A stretch of 64,000 nt of DNA from Cliona cf. orientalis. Taxonomy: Eukaryota > Porifera > Demospongiae > Clionaida > Clionaidae. The notes under the pieces are model-generated. The model did no database searches. It saw only the letters and a program-made list of their open reading frames with translations, and was not told the origin of the DNA. The stretch is from contig OZ005701.1 of NCBI GenBank assembly GCA_963930775.1, positions 2,542,001-2,606,000 of the forward strand, in the 5' to 3' direction. A program made the translations under genes and the position numbers. Of this stretch, positions 32,423 through 44,334 are shown one piece after another. Position 1 is the stretch's first letter. Each line of letters begins with the position of its first letter.

Positions 32423-32487
32423 AAGTAAACACCCATGCAGGCCAAAATCGCAAGTTATGTTAAAGCGCCCATGGGCACTTACCCGGG
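32423..32487. repeat. Foldback repeat, GGTAAGCACCCATG family, copy 3
   Basis: gtaaacacccatgcaggcc at the left and gcccatgggcacttacccgg at the right are inverted. The interior gccaaaatcgcaagt matches 1843-1910. Confidence 0.6.
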
Positions 32488-32646
32488 ATACTGCGGTATT
32501 AGCTACTACCATGGACATTCAACTGTTAAATTTGTAACGTTTCAAAGAAATAACACAATTAATTCATAGAAATTATGCATAACAAATTTAAAGTTAATTT
32601 TAAAAGTTTGGAAAATGTTATCAATAATTAATAATCTTAAATTTGT

Positions 32647-35600
32647 TCAAAGTGGAGAAGCGGAACAGGAACTTGAACTTGGGTAGCAAGATTCTGTAAG
32701 AGCACTCCTACTACTACTGCCCAGAGACCATGACCATGATAAAGCATCCCAGCGGCTTCTACTTCCCCAGTCAAAACCACAGGGATACGATATCTGGATT
32801 AATGAAGAAATAGTGACATTTACAGTAGTACTGTCACGGAGATGATGATGAGAATATTATACTTACCCCCCACCATCCTTCACACCATTCCACTTCCCTG
32901 GTTTGGTACCAGGCATAGAGACTAATAGTATTCCCAGGCCAACTCTGATACATGCCAGCACACGTCTGGTAGTCTAGAGAAGAACAGGCAGAAGCACAAA
33001 CTTTTCCTGTTGCACGAGGCTCAATCTGGTATGCGATGTCTGCTTCAGCACTGAACCCAACCCGAGCCACTTCCTAATAAAGATTAGTAATATGTTGCAT
33101 AAAAGTAACGAACTATTATGATCATTATTATCAAGAGTATGCAAACAGCCACAGTGACTTACAACAAATGTATAGCTTGCTGATCCTTCAAGTGTGAGGG
33201 AAGCTCGTGGAACAATGCCGGTATCACCAGATAAAAGTTCGTTGACATTCAGGCTAGCACACATTTCAGCATCGAAACTAGCTGTCAAGCTTAAGTATAA
33301 GCTAATTGAGGCTTCCACATATCCAGCATATATCCATATCGAGTACGAAAATCGGAAAAGGCGTCTTCGGCTTTCATATAGGGAGCGTTCATAGCTAAGA
33401 CAATATGTAGCATCCACTGAGCGAGCATAGTTCAAGAGTGTAGTTCCACCAACTTGAGCGTATCCTCTTCCACTTATGGTTGATCCAGATTTTTGAGCTG
33501 AAAGTTCAATTTCGGCAAGATTTCTACTCTCAGTGAACACGTTTGCTTGTGCGCAAGCTCGAGCAAAGGCTTTCATGTTGTTGCAGTCATTACTAGTACC
33601 TAAGAATACACCACCCGCAACCTTCATATTCACATCACTGGTACCAAATCTCTTTCCATAGATGTAGGCTTTATGCTTTGGATAGGTCGAGACATCAGAT
33701 GCTCTGCTGGATTGTGATGCAACACAATTATAGTTCGAGTTAGATGCATCCCAGTCTGAGCCACGTCTTAGTCTGGTATGCAGTTGATTTAGCAGAGATA
33801 AAGCTCTTTCACCTCCTACCTTTCTCACATACAAGGACACACGACCAATCAGTTCAGTATCATTCGTTCTTAAAACTGCTGTAACGAGTGACGAAAGCAT
33901 TGGGGAACTCGATTCCATGCTAATTTCAATGTCCATTTCTTCTGCATACAGTTGGCCTTCAATCAGTATCTTGGTTACAATATTAAGAATCTCCTCGTCA
34001 GGTCCTGATGCAAGAAGCTCTCCAAGGCTGCTCTGGACTTGTTTGAGGTAGGTGAACTTTACCAGTGCTTGTAGGGCTGCTTTCTGTATTTCCTTTGATG
34101 GGTGATTCACGTAATCAATGATGGTGGTGACAACATGGTTGGATCCAGTGTTACCCATGGCCAAGAGAAGATGAACGGAAATGTCATTATCATTTACAGA
34201 GCTTATCTGTTGCACTAAGAATGTTGCAATGGCAAACTCCACATCTGGTTGGGCATTAGAAGCCAAGGCACCAAACGAGAGAAGCAAGGAATCCTTTTCA
34301 ACCGAATCTTCCATTGTTAACAGAAGTTGTTGAAGTCCTGCAACAAATTCCATGTGTGCATTCTGGACAGTGGAAATTACGATGGTGACAGTTGCTTTTT
34401 CTTCATCTGTGGAACTAGACTGCAAAGCTTCCAGTAGAATCTGTTAGATAGAGAGTGAATCCTTGCAATGCAATTTGATAATAATATATACCATTTGAGA
34501 AGCCAGGCTTCCTTCTGCACTGAAGAGAGAATAGAGTACTTCTCGCATTTTAACATCCTGGTCTATTTCTGAGCTCTCGATCTAAAATTAATGATTGATG
34601 ATGAATAAAAAACACAAAAAATTGTAATTATAGTACCATTTGATAGTAAGCAAGTACATCCTCCACAGCAGGTATATACTCAGGCAGGTTTCCAAATTGG
34701 TATTCCAATTCCAAGAGATGCTCCAGCATGTCAACTGCATGAACAAACAGTTTATAATACAACACGTTAAACTTCAACTCTGTACTCACAAAGTCTTAAG
34801 TTCTCTGGGTTTGTGTGGAGCTCTTGCAGGGCATCAGAGACAGAAGGTATGTTTTTCCGAAGAAGTGACATTCTTTCTCTTGCATGTTGCACTAAGAGAT
34901 AATACAATAATAATAAATAGGCCTATCGAAGACATGTAGTACACCTTACATTTGTCATAATGGGTTTGGATATCTTCTTCTTTGGAGTCTTTCTGCATTT
35001 CTTCACTGACACTCCTCCTGCGACGACTCTGCACATGCTTTGTAGGAACATAGCAGTGTTCCAGATCTAGTGTGAAGGATCCTTCAGCAACAAAGGCTTC
35101 TGCGACTGATTTTTCTACTGCCTTAGGATCTTGTCCTTCCTTGATGCGTAGCACAATGCTACCAGCTGAATGATAGAGAAATCCATCTCTGTATTCGATA
35201 TCTTCATCCTTTAACAGTTTGATGTTCTTCTTCTTTGCCCCAGTTGAGTAGTCAATCACATCATCACCATCAATGTGGCGGTGCATCTTTTTGACATTGC
35301 TAGGACCTTGTTCGTGCCTATCATAACGTAGCAAATATTAAACATTAATTTTATTGACATTATTAATGCAGTATGCACGTACTTATAGTGAGCAATGTGC
35401 TCAGACTGCGGATCACTCTCTTTCTCCTCATCTGTTCCTTTGAAGTTTGCCTGAAATGCAGCTGCTATGGACTTCTTTAGATCTATGGCACTTTGTTTTT
35501 CATCACTACCATGTTGAACTGCTACCACCTTCCCATCGTCAGTTTGGATAAAACAAAACCACTGAGACAACAACTGATCAACCATCTCATTTTGTTGCCT

Positions 35601-36089
35601 GCATGTATTGTATAATTGCACTGATCAGGATGAACTGTTCACAAAATTTTTACTTACTCCTTATCTTTATTGGTTGTAATGTTGAAGGCAAATCCTTCCA
35701 CATTGACACCACTCACTGACATACAAAACTGTGTAGCAGAGGTTTCATTGAATTCTCCAACTGCAAATGTAATGGTTAATTGGATTCAATTTTACACGCA
35801 CATAATAAATAGACTAAGTACCTGAATGACATCCAATCTCTACAGTTGCTGAAAAGGAAAGGTTTTGCTCTGAACCATGATTGCCAAATTGTTGATCTAC
35901 AGTGTAGTTGTAGAGACAGACTTCATCAGCCTGCATTAGAATCAATTATTAACAAGCATGCGTAATTATAGTATTAAACAATACTACCTTGCACTCTCCA
36001 GTCTTGATGTAGGCCACCGAACTGGAATGTAGTGGGATTGATTCACAATAGCCTATAGCTACTGCTGCTATGATTAGCAAAGTGAGCAT
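32647..36089 (-). CDS. Vitellogenin-N (large lipid transfer) family protein, 11 exons
   Basis: Exons read by eye (minus): 35988-36089, 35822-35930, 35658-35760, 35383-35598, 34950-35317, 34790-34891, 34637-34734, 34492-34581, 33163-34440, 32867-33073, 32647-32793. Phases agree throughout, giving about 939 residues. The first exon is a signal peptide (MLTLLIIAAVAIGYC). Exons 2-5 read as a beta-barrel-type N-terminus with a basic RRRR processing-like site. Exons 5-9 are helical repeats (ALQALVKFTYLKQVQSSLGE) typical of the Vitellogenin-N/lipovitellin helical domain. A Cys/Trp-rich C-terminus follows (ACSSLDYQTC, WCEGWWG). The size is close to microsomal triglyceride transfer protein, and no vWD domain is visible. 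It is probably a secreted or ER lipid-binding protein; MTP-like versus yolk-like cannot be decided. The last exon is the least certain. Confidence 0.75.
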
Positions 36090-36205
36090 CTCCAAATCTT
36101 CAATGAGTGTAGTGAGTGAGTCTTTCCTTTTCCACTGGCTTAACTTGAATGGATGAAGATAAACTGCTCAAAGTTGATAAAAAAAATAGCACCGTCCAAC
36201 TTCAA

Positions 36206-36212
36206 TTTATAC
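36206..36212 (-). promoter_or_regulatory. TATA box of the Vitellogenin-N gene
   Basis: TATAAAT on the minus strand, about 117 bp upstream of the start codon at 36089, in a suitable core-promoter position. Confidence 0.6.
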
Positions 36213-36379
36213 CCTTCCACGGACCTGTTTATGCATTCAGCTGCTGGTAGAGTGCAGAGTTCATCGGCTTAATGGAGCCAGAAATACCTACCGGTATAAT
36301 GCATACAATGCATAAAGTATTATCATTATACTACCCACAGAGATAGTTTAGCTACAACCTTAAGTTATGAGGAAATCCT

Positions 36380-38330
36380 ACAGATACATTGTACTATTGA
36401 CCAAGATTTCAGTATGGTGGTTGATTAAGGGTTGCAGAGTTTAATGCATGGGGTTGTGTCCCTCAATAATTGTTGACTCTAGCTACCCTAGGCTTATCAA
36501 TTAATAATCTATGGAGGAAATACTACATGTCAAAGTGCATCAGGTTACATGTATATAGCTGCTTTGATTTGGTTATGGTATTTGACCATAATCATGGTGT
36601 TTTTCCTGCAGTGCATGAGTGTCATCCATAGCAGCTGTTAGCAAGATCTCCAGCATCACTAAGGAATACAATGAAGAGCATTAGCTATACTATTAGTAGT
36701 TTCATGAATACTATTGACCTTGATTTATGTATGCATACTGTGTTTTTCCTGTATGCTGCACTCTTTGGTCAATGGTCACCTGGGAATTTACCACTGTAGC
36801 CCTGGCATTATCACTAATGTTGCCACCATCAACAATTCTTCTAAATTTATTACTGACTGGAGCACCACAATAACAAGTTTGACTCAGAGGATTTCAGGTT
36901 AGAGGTCACTTTTACAGGTAGTTATGACCTCAATTGCATTTATAGTACCTTGAAAACATGCATGAATACTATTATTCTTATTATCATTCCCTACTTACTA
37001 CATTTGGGTTGGTGGGTACTGTGGTGCATGGATTGCATGCATGGTAAGCACGCATGATCATGAACTGCATGATCTCAAAGAAACTAGTATGTATAATGCC
37101 AAGTGTAGTAGTTAGTGTCTACTATGTTTTAGATTCCAAAGGGGGTGTCGATATATGGACAGTATATAGGTACAGCGTATACGTAGCAACCAGTATGAAG
37201 CAAATTGAGTATGTGTAGTACTAGATTATTATAATATTATAAGTCAACTATTGCCTAAATATTTGAAGTGAAACACCCTTTAGGGACATGTGCATGTTCA
37301 CATGATGTTTAAATTTATTCCTGCACATGAACACTACTTGTATACTCCAAGTCGAGTTAACTATCATAGGATTAAAATAATAAGTGCAAAATACATACTC
37401 TACTATAATAATATTAATTTTGTTGGCCATCACATGCCAACTGAAGTGTTATAGGAAAATTACCAATAATATTGTTTCTTTTTGTTCAGAGCTATAGCAT
37501 GCATTTTAAAATTTATTATGTGGCATCCACTTTAATTGTTATGTATTATAGAAGTGTTTCAAACAATTAAGACTCTTTGCATTATGTATGGTAGCTGCTG
37601 TTATCGGTTGAACTCTTATAGTTGGCCATACTGGGTGCTTGCAAGTTATACTTGCAAAACATTAATTAGGTACATGCATGAGATCTATGCATGCATGGTT
37701 GAATGCATCCCAATTATTGGTCTTACAACTATAATATTATGACCACCTCTCATCCATGCATACCTCTCTGGTATCAGACATGGCTAAGAGCTCAACTGTA
37801 AACTATACAATAATTATTATTATTCATGCATAATAATATTATATACACTAGTGATAAGTTAAAGGCTGGGGCTACAGTGGTAAAATGCCCAGGTGACCAT
37901 TGAACTCTGAAGACCAAAGAGTGCAGCATGCAGGAAAAACATGGTGTGCATACTGAAACCAAGGTCAATGGTATTCATAGTGAAACCACTATAGCTAATA
38001 ACCTTCACTGTAGTATTTCCTCCTAGTAATGTGGCTAGAGCTATTGCTGTGGATGACACTCATGCACCCCTAACAACCACCATGCATGCACTATATACAT
38101 TCTATAGCCTGCAGGAAAAAACACCATTATGGTCAAATACCATAACCAAATCAAAGCAGCTACAGTACATGTAACCTGATGCACTTTGACATGTAGTATT
38201 TCCTCCATAGATTGTCTAATTGATAGGCCTAGGGTAGCTAGAGTCAACAACTATTGAGGGACACAACCCCATGCTGCAACCCTTAATCAACCACAATACT
38301 GAAATCTTGGTCAATAGTATGTAGCAATGT
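36380..38330. repeat. Inverted duplication with ~1-kb loop
   Basis: The left arm is about 36380-36850 and the right arm about 37850-38330. Matching inverted segments include caaagtgcatcaggttacat / atgtaacctgatgcactttg, ccataatcatggtgtttttcc against its inverse, and taccactgtagccc / gggctacagtggta. The arms carry several indels. There are no obvious terminal target duplications. Confidence 0.7.
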
Positions 38331-38734
38331 ATCTCTAGTATTCCCTCATAACATAATGTTGAAGCTATACAACTATCACTGTGGCATTACATTGGTTATG
38401 TCCTAAGGAAGAATCTTGGTCTGTAATTAAAAGTTATTGGGCCCATGGGATTGAGATGGTATATTATTGATAATATGCATATTTTAATTTGTATAGGATG
38501 GTTCTTGAAGTAAATACCCCATCATGCACACACTCACAGAAAGCAAACAAACACACACAGATACTTGACAACATGGAAGATTATGTTATATTCAAGTGTA
38601 CAGTCTTATTGAAATGTGTACACTCCATTAACGCAAACAGTACAGGTTTGACTTTCAAAATGCACATCAGGTGAGAGTTCAAAAACAGTAATTACCACGG
38701 AAATGACCTAAATATAAGTGGTAAGACTTTAATT

Positions 38735-38890
38735 GGGGTGTATGAGATGTGTGGTCAAATGCACACCTTTAATCATTCGCCTACCCTACGATCACCTATA
38801 CCCCTCTGGTACATCCCGGTAACTATGCCCATAAAAACTTTGATTACTAGGCAATGACTAATGACAGAATCATGAATTATGTACATGTAC
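38735..38890. repeat. Dispersed repeat shared with 14048-14240 and 8690-8915
   Basis: Starts ggggtgtatgagatgtgtgg and contains cccataaaaactttgatt and ctaggcaatgac, as in the RABL2 intron copy. The far hairpin arm present at 14095-14123 is not preserved here. Confidence 0.55.
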
Positions 38891-39986
38891 GTGCATGTTG
38901 CCAGCATGTAACGTGCCCAGTGAATGGAAACGGAACAGCTAGCTACAGAAATAATTATATATCCGGTGGTAACTAAGTTTGCCCAGTTCATGCACAAGTA
39001 CAGCACCTGCTGCAAGCAGGTCAGGGATGAAAGTGGAGCGTCCATGACATATATACTGCTCTCTATACCTCTAATTTGTCCCTTTTCCCCTCTACTTCTC
39101 CTCCCCTTCGTCTCTCCACTCCCTCTTTCTCCCTCAGTCTAACATGCACCCCTATACAAGAAAGTGCATAATACTACTACATGTATAATACATTTTCAAC
39201 ATGTTAAGTAACAGCTTCCCTCATTGCCTGCTGCATCTCCTCATGCATGAGTTATAAACCTATAGCCTGCAGCCAGTGGTTGCCCCGGGCGACGGCAGCA
39301 AGACATGGCCTCTTTCCACATTCCGTTTCATTCCTCATTAAATTTTCCTTTTATCTTATCCTAGCACATGCTCCATGGCACTGGACAGCAATCATTAGCA
39401 GGGTCAGTGCTCATTTCTTTGAATCCACTTAACTATAGCTAATAATGCATTAATTTTGAGTTCATGTCTATGTTTTTAGTGAACACTTAGCTAGTACATG
39501 ATAGGCCTAAGTGATTGAAAAGGAGCAAGAGGCCAGCTGGCTGTATAGCGGTTGATGACCGTGCCTTCGCCACTCTTTGTCTCACCCCGATTAATAAGGT
39601 CTGTAGCTTCAAGATAATTATTATCTCCATGGTAAAGATTGTAGTTTATGATCCAATCATTTGGGAACTGTTTACACATAAATCTTTTCATGATTGTGTG
39701 CATTGAAATTCAATCAACGGGTATTGTTACACTGTGAATACTAGCTACCAGGTATCACCCTGCATGCAGTTTACATAAACCATTCTGTGACAATGTAATT
39801 GTTTATTCCCTACATTACATTTGTCAAGTGAATAATACTATCTGCTTACCAAGAACAGCTTCTGACAGCTACACATGCCATTTATGTACACAATACATTT
39901 CCTGCACGCGCACCTACATGAAATTTTAGGTAAACAGAAGTACAAATCAATTCCCTTTAACCTTTGCTATACATAGGCGTAGGAAT

Positions 39987-40019
<33 letters not shown>

Positions 40020-40050
40020 GAGAGAGGGGGGGGCGGGGGGGGGCCATGGA
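39987..40050. repeat. Long G run and G-rich tract
   Basis: 32 uninterrupted G (39987-40018), then gagagag, then further G runs to about 40043. The plus strand could form G-quadruplexes. The exact length is likely unreliable in any assembly. Confidence 0.9.
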
Positions 40051-40707
40051 CCCCCCAACCATCTGACTCACTGACTGATTGCTGGCCAGAGAGCCCAAGA
40101 TACAGCCTATCAACAGATATTTCACAGGCCTGACTGAGTCAAATTATGAAACTTCATGTATAAACAGCTAAATAGTTAGCTATGCATTATGAGGGAATTC
40201 TCAATTGGTTTACGTCTGCAAAGTGTGGGGGGGGGGTGGACTTTGGGGGCTGAAGCTCCCCAAATTTTTATAGGCTTTACATTATAATATTATTTATTCG
40301 GAACAATTGTTATTGTTGATTGTATCAAATATCAGCCTAAAACCTCTAAATTTTTATACTACCAAATTGATTAGAATTTCTTCTCAAAAGTGCATTTCTA
40401 TGACATCTACATAGCACTAAGCTAAAGAATAGGACAGAAATTTTTCATGCACTTTGCGTGCAACAACTGATAACATCAAATTATTAATAATACTAGCTAC
40501 TGTGTGTTGCACACTCTATATAAGCATATAATGCTCCAGGACCTAGCTCCTACAACTGTATATAAACCTGTCATAGTATATTTTGAGAACTATTGTGTGT
40601 CAATAATGGGGAAATACAGTGAAACTAGAAGATTATTGTATACACTACTGTTTCCTTGATAACTTCCTTGTGACACTGGCATTAGCTACTCAATGTGTGA
40701 GCTAGTG

Positions 40708-40716
40708 TATATAAAA
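40708..40716 (+). promoter_or_regulatory. TATA box of the cysteine-rich gene at 40769
   Basis: TATATAAAA, 53 bp upstream of the start codon. Confidence 0.65.
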
Positions 40717-40768
40717 CACCAAGTCCCATCCAGTTGTCTAAGATTAGTGCATTATCATCTGAGGCACA

Positions 40769-41473
40769 ATGGCGGGAGAACATTTCATAGTTGTGTTTCT
40801 TCAATTGGCATGGTTGATTATCAGTTGTGCCTCAGATGCACCTCATCTGCTCCAAACACGTCAAACTGGACCGGGTGATCAACAGCCTCCACCTGACTGT
40901 GACTATGAATAACTCGTGGATTTTGTCAGTACTTCACAGTGTTATAACACACTAGTTGAAGATGCCTTCTCAAGCAATAACGAAACTGCTCCTGGTCAAC
41001 TGGCAGAGCAGTATTGCACTCAAGCCTGTGCAGGGAACTTCATTGACTTTATTATGAACACCTGGAACTGTACAGCATCACTGAAGGAGATTTATCGTTT
41101 AACTATCTCCAGAATCTGTTCCCAAAATGATGGTCGACGGTGTATAACATATTCGCTCGCCAACATTCCCTTCACTGGCTGTGAGCTAGCAGCAACATCC
41201 ACTACCCCTGTATGTTCTACCGACTGCCGTGACAGCCTACTCTCCAGTGTGAATGAGGCTGGCTGTTGTCTAGCATTTAAGATTGCTCTGATTGATATTG
41301 GAATTTCTTCTGAAATAATTGACAATGTTTTGGCAACTTGTGACATTCAGCTTCCGTCTCCCTGTCTTCTGGATTATGCAGCAGCTATAGGCCTGGTGAT
41401 GGTGGCAGTGGCAACGGTGATACTACTAGTAGTTCGCTTTTTATTACAATGTTTGTGGTTATGGCGGCTATAA
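40769..41473 (+). pseudogene. Cysteine-rich membrane protein gene with an in-frame stop
   Basis: From ATG 40769 the frame encodes a signal peptide (FIVVFLQLAWLIISCAS) and a Gln/Pro-rich stretch (TRQTGPGDQQPPPDC). It meets TAA at 40910-40912, where the paralogue at 46211 has CAG. The same frame then stays open for 187 codons. This part has about fourteen cysteines (YCTQACAG, CITYSLANIPFTGC, VCSTDCRDS, EAGCCLA) and ends in a hydrophobic segment, VMVAVATVILLVV, suggesting a C-terminal membrane anchor. AATAAA follows at 41501. The family was not recognised. It is either a recent pseudogene, a readthrough gene or a single-base error. N-glycosylation sequons (NET, NCT) are present. Confidence 0.6.
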
Positions 41474-42364
41474 TTACGAGCTACTAATAACATTGACTAT
41501 AATAAATTATTCCTTTAGTACAGAAGGTGTACATGTCCTACATTGTTTTTTTTACTTCATAAAGATTAGCTTATGTGTGCTATAGTTGAATGCTATAAAC
41601 TTTTTAATAGCTAAAAGTGATGTAAATCATTGAGGGGATGAGCTTTGCTCACTGTGACAGTGAATTGTGGGTTAGTATTAACAAAATTTGATCCAAAGTA
41701 ACTCCTACTACTAGCTACATGTATATAGCTCAATATCTGTTTTTGAGCTGTAATGATGTAATCTACGTAATAGTTATTGACCAACTCCCGAGGTTTATTG
41801 TATGCAGTATAGATTCGCAATTCCCGAGGGATGAGTGTTTCTATACTGCATACTAAGTGAGGGATTGATAAAAAACTATTTTCTAGCCCATTGTTTCCAT
41901 GGACACAATAAACATGTTTTTAGCCCTCAAGAACTGTATGAATATTTGCCCTGGCCCGCAGGAACTGTATAATATAATATGGATATGAACCCTACAAGGA
42001 GGGACGGTATCATATAATGTACATTACCTTAGCAACCACATAGCAATGGGCTAGAAACTATAATTATTCACCCTTTGTTGACTCAATCACCGGCATGTAG
42101 ACTGCCAGGGTTGAATGGGGAAAGGGGGAGGACAAGGGTATGAAATTGATGTGTTTGCAATGAGATTATGTTACGATGATGCTATCTGGGTGTGTCCTGG
42201 CCACTCCCTTCAGGGCTAAGTACACTGACAGAGAGGATCGTGTATTTTCTTGTTATAGGCTCCTATGGCTGCGTGTGTGTAAACAGTGTAGGAATTGCCT
42301 GGTAGCTAGTTTAAAGTAAACAGTATAAGCTAGATAGAGAGCCAGGGGATGGATTCTACCAGGA

Positions 42365-42665
42365 GTACATTACAAGGAGTGTGTAACACACACAGTAGTA
42401 GTACAAACATCTCTTTCCAGATTTGACATCACAACCACCCTTGTACATAGGCCTGAATATCATCAAAAGGTACTTAAGTTAATTGCAACCACTGAGTTAC
42501 ATTCTGTATAGCTGCAGCTGTAGCTAGTTACTGATAGGATAGTGCAGACACAGTATTCATGGCTTCATGATGGTTTAGTGGTTGTGTGTTAATAATATTC
42601 TGTGAGGTCAAATCTGGAAAGAGATGATTGTACTACTACTGTGTGTGTTGCACACTCCTAGTAAT
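42365..42665. repeat. Foldback element, arms about 60-70 bp
   Basis: The left arm contains cagtagtagtacaa and catctctttccagatttgac. The right arm contains gtcaaatctggaaagagatg and gtactactactgtgtgtg. The loop is about 170 bp. The outer flanks (gtacattac / gtaatgta) are also inverted, so the palindrome extends to the edges. Confidence 0.7.
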
Positions 42666-43354
42666 GTATTACTAAACAACATGACTAGAAAATGTTTATT
42701 AAGCTGCTCAAGTGACCCATATGTTCATTGGCAACAGTGGTAGCTATACATGTCAAAGTACTCGAGGTTATCAGATAATTACTAATTTCATGAATACTAT
42801 TGACCCTGGTTTCAACATCCTAGTTGACTACTTGTTAACCCATGCCACAAAGCATAGGTGTAGGGTTACTGCAATCATTTGGCGAGTTTTGTCCGTCTGT
42901 CCGTCGGCAATCATTTGGTATCATTTAATAGTGTTGGAAGGATATAATATAAACAAGATGATCAATCTCGAGATCTAGCACCACAAAAACAAGCAACTAC
43001 TGTATAGCCAGAAAATTTGGCAGGGAATTAAATTTGGTGGTTTAATTGGCAGTCTATATTACAACCGCCAAATTAAAATCCACAGTAGCTATTCAGTATA
43101 TCTACTAGTCATTACGAGAAAACACTGATGATTAGCTAAATAATTAAGGCATTAATTTGTGCAAATACATGAAGCATATAGGTATAAATTGTGTTCAAGA
43201 GATTTACGTCACTGAAACGAGATGCATAACTAAGCAGCATACGTGTACAGATTTTGTATTTCTGGCAAAATTCAAGCTAAATCTAAGTATGAACAGCGCA
43301 AGCATAATTATAGTTGTCCAGCATTATAAAACATACTCTTGAGCATAATAATAA

Positions 43355-43757
43355 ATGAAGGGCTGAGAACCATACCACAAATGTTGAATTAGCCCCCCGA
43401 ATCTTGAAAATACTACCGTACTTAATCTAATACAACGCATGGAGAAAAATAATTTCAATTTTGAAAAAAACGCATTTTCTGGTAAAGGTCGTCAATCGGT
43501 CCATATATAAACGTTAGGAGAATTCGTAAAAATTAATGCTAATTTCTTGCGTTAAGTTGGATCATGCGTTGTATTCGATTAACTACGGTATGTTTAAAAA
43601 TTAATGTGTCTCATGAGCTGCAGAAAATTCATATTTCTGGAAATTTCAATAACTTGGTAGAGTACAATGTATGCTTTTTAGTCCATTTTTGGACTTTTTA
43701 GACAATTCCCCACATTTAATTTGGGGTTAGCCCACTATGGTTCTCAGCCCTTCATAT
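43355..43757. mobile_element. TIR element with a nested smaller TIR element
   Basis: The outer ends are atgaagggctgagaaccata and the inverse tatggttctcagcccttcat. Inside, 43416-43592 has its own ends (accgtacttaatctaatac and gtattcgattaactacggt) and is related to 7470-7625. There is no coding capacity. Confidence 0.7.
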
Positions 43758-44334
43758 TATTGTTAGTGACTCAATCTGCAATGTGGTGATTATCCAAATG
43801 CCAAAGAAACCTGAAAGTGCTTTATGGAATATAACACAAGAATGCACTACATGTATTCCATACGGCACTTTTAGGAGTTTGTTGTCTGTTGTTAACCCCA
43901 ATTTTGTGGTGTACGTACCTGTAGTAGTTACTGTACCACATGTACCGGGCAATAAAGGACAATATCAACAGACACTTCAGATGCAAATAGCTATAATAAT
44001 CGGCATGCATGCGCACGAGAATTCCAGTAGTCAGTTTGTTTATTTGTCTGTCAGTTTGTTACCATTCTACTGCCTACATGCATAGGAGATTAAATTTCAT
44101 GCAATAAAATGAACATACCAGCCAATTTTGCGCCGAACTCTAAAAGTTTTCAACTAAGGGATTTTGCTAAAGCATTCTGTCACAAGATATAGCTTATAGT
44201 CTTTGTTTTTAGCATAATAAAGTCAGCCATTTTTCAGTTCCCAGTACCGTAAAGTAGGATTAAGTCCATTCCGTATACAACTTGTGATAACACAATAATA
44301 GTTATAATAATAATATTATTATGGTGCATGCATG

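Larger units (their letters stand above)
31226..32646. other. Intergenic with small repeats
   Basis: No gene was recognised. It contains a 22-base C run (31729-31750), the TIR element 31874-32139 and the foldback 32423-32487. The short open frames near 31350-31770 lack any family feature. Confidence 0.45.
36213..40707. other. Intergenic, repeat-rich, no certain gene
   Basis: Dominated by the inverted duplication 36380-38330 and the repeat 38735-38890. Open frames such as 36714-36902 have a faint immunoglobulin-like flavour but no complete domain. Near 39050-39140 is a pyrimidine-rich stretch and at 39987 a long G run. Confidence 0.45.
41507..44334. other. Intergenic with foldback elements
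   Basis: No gene was recognised. It contains the foldbacks 42365-42665 and 43355-43757. Near 43010-43090 is a short aaatttgg / ccaaatt inverted repeat related to the TIR element at 53220-53430. An open frame at 42712 begins with an Ig-strand-like GNSGSYTCQS but is isolated. Confidence 0.45.

Noticed and set aside
36714..36902. Immunoglobulin-like exon
   Set aside because: Only a vague strand pattern; no paired cysteine and tryptophan spacing and no matching splice partners.
42712..42978. Ig-domain fragment beginning GNSGSYTC
   Set aside because: One motif only, no complete domain; may be a remnant but cannot be supported as a gene.
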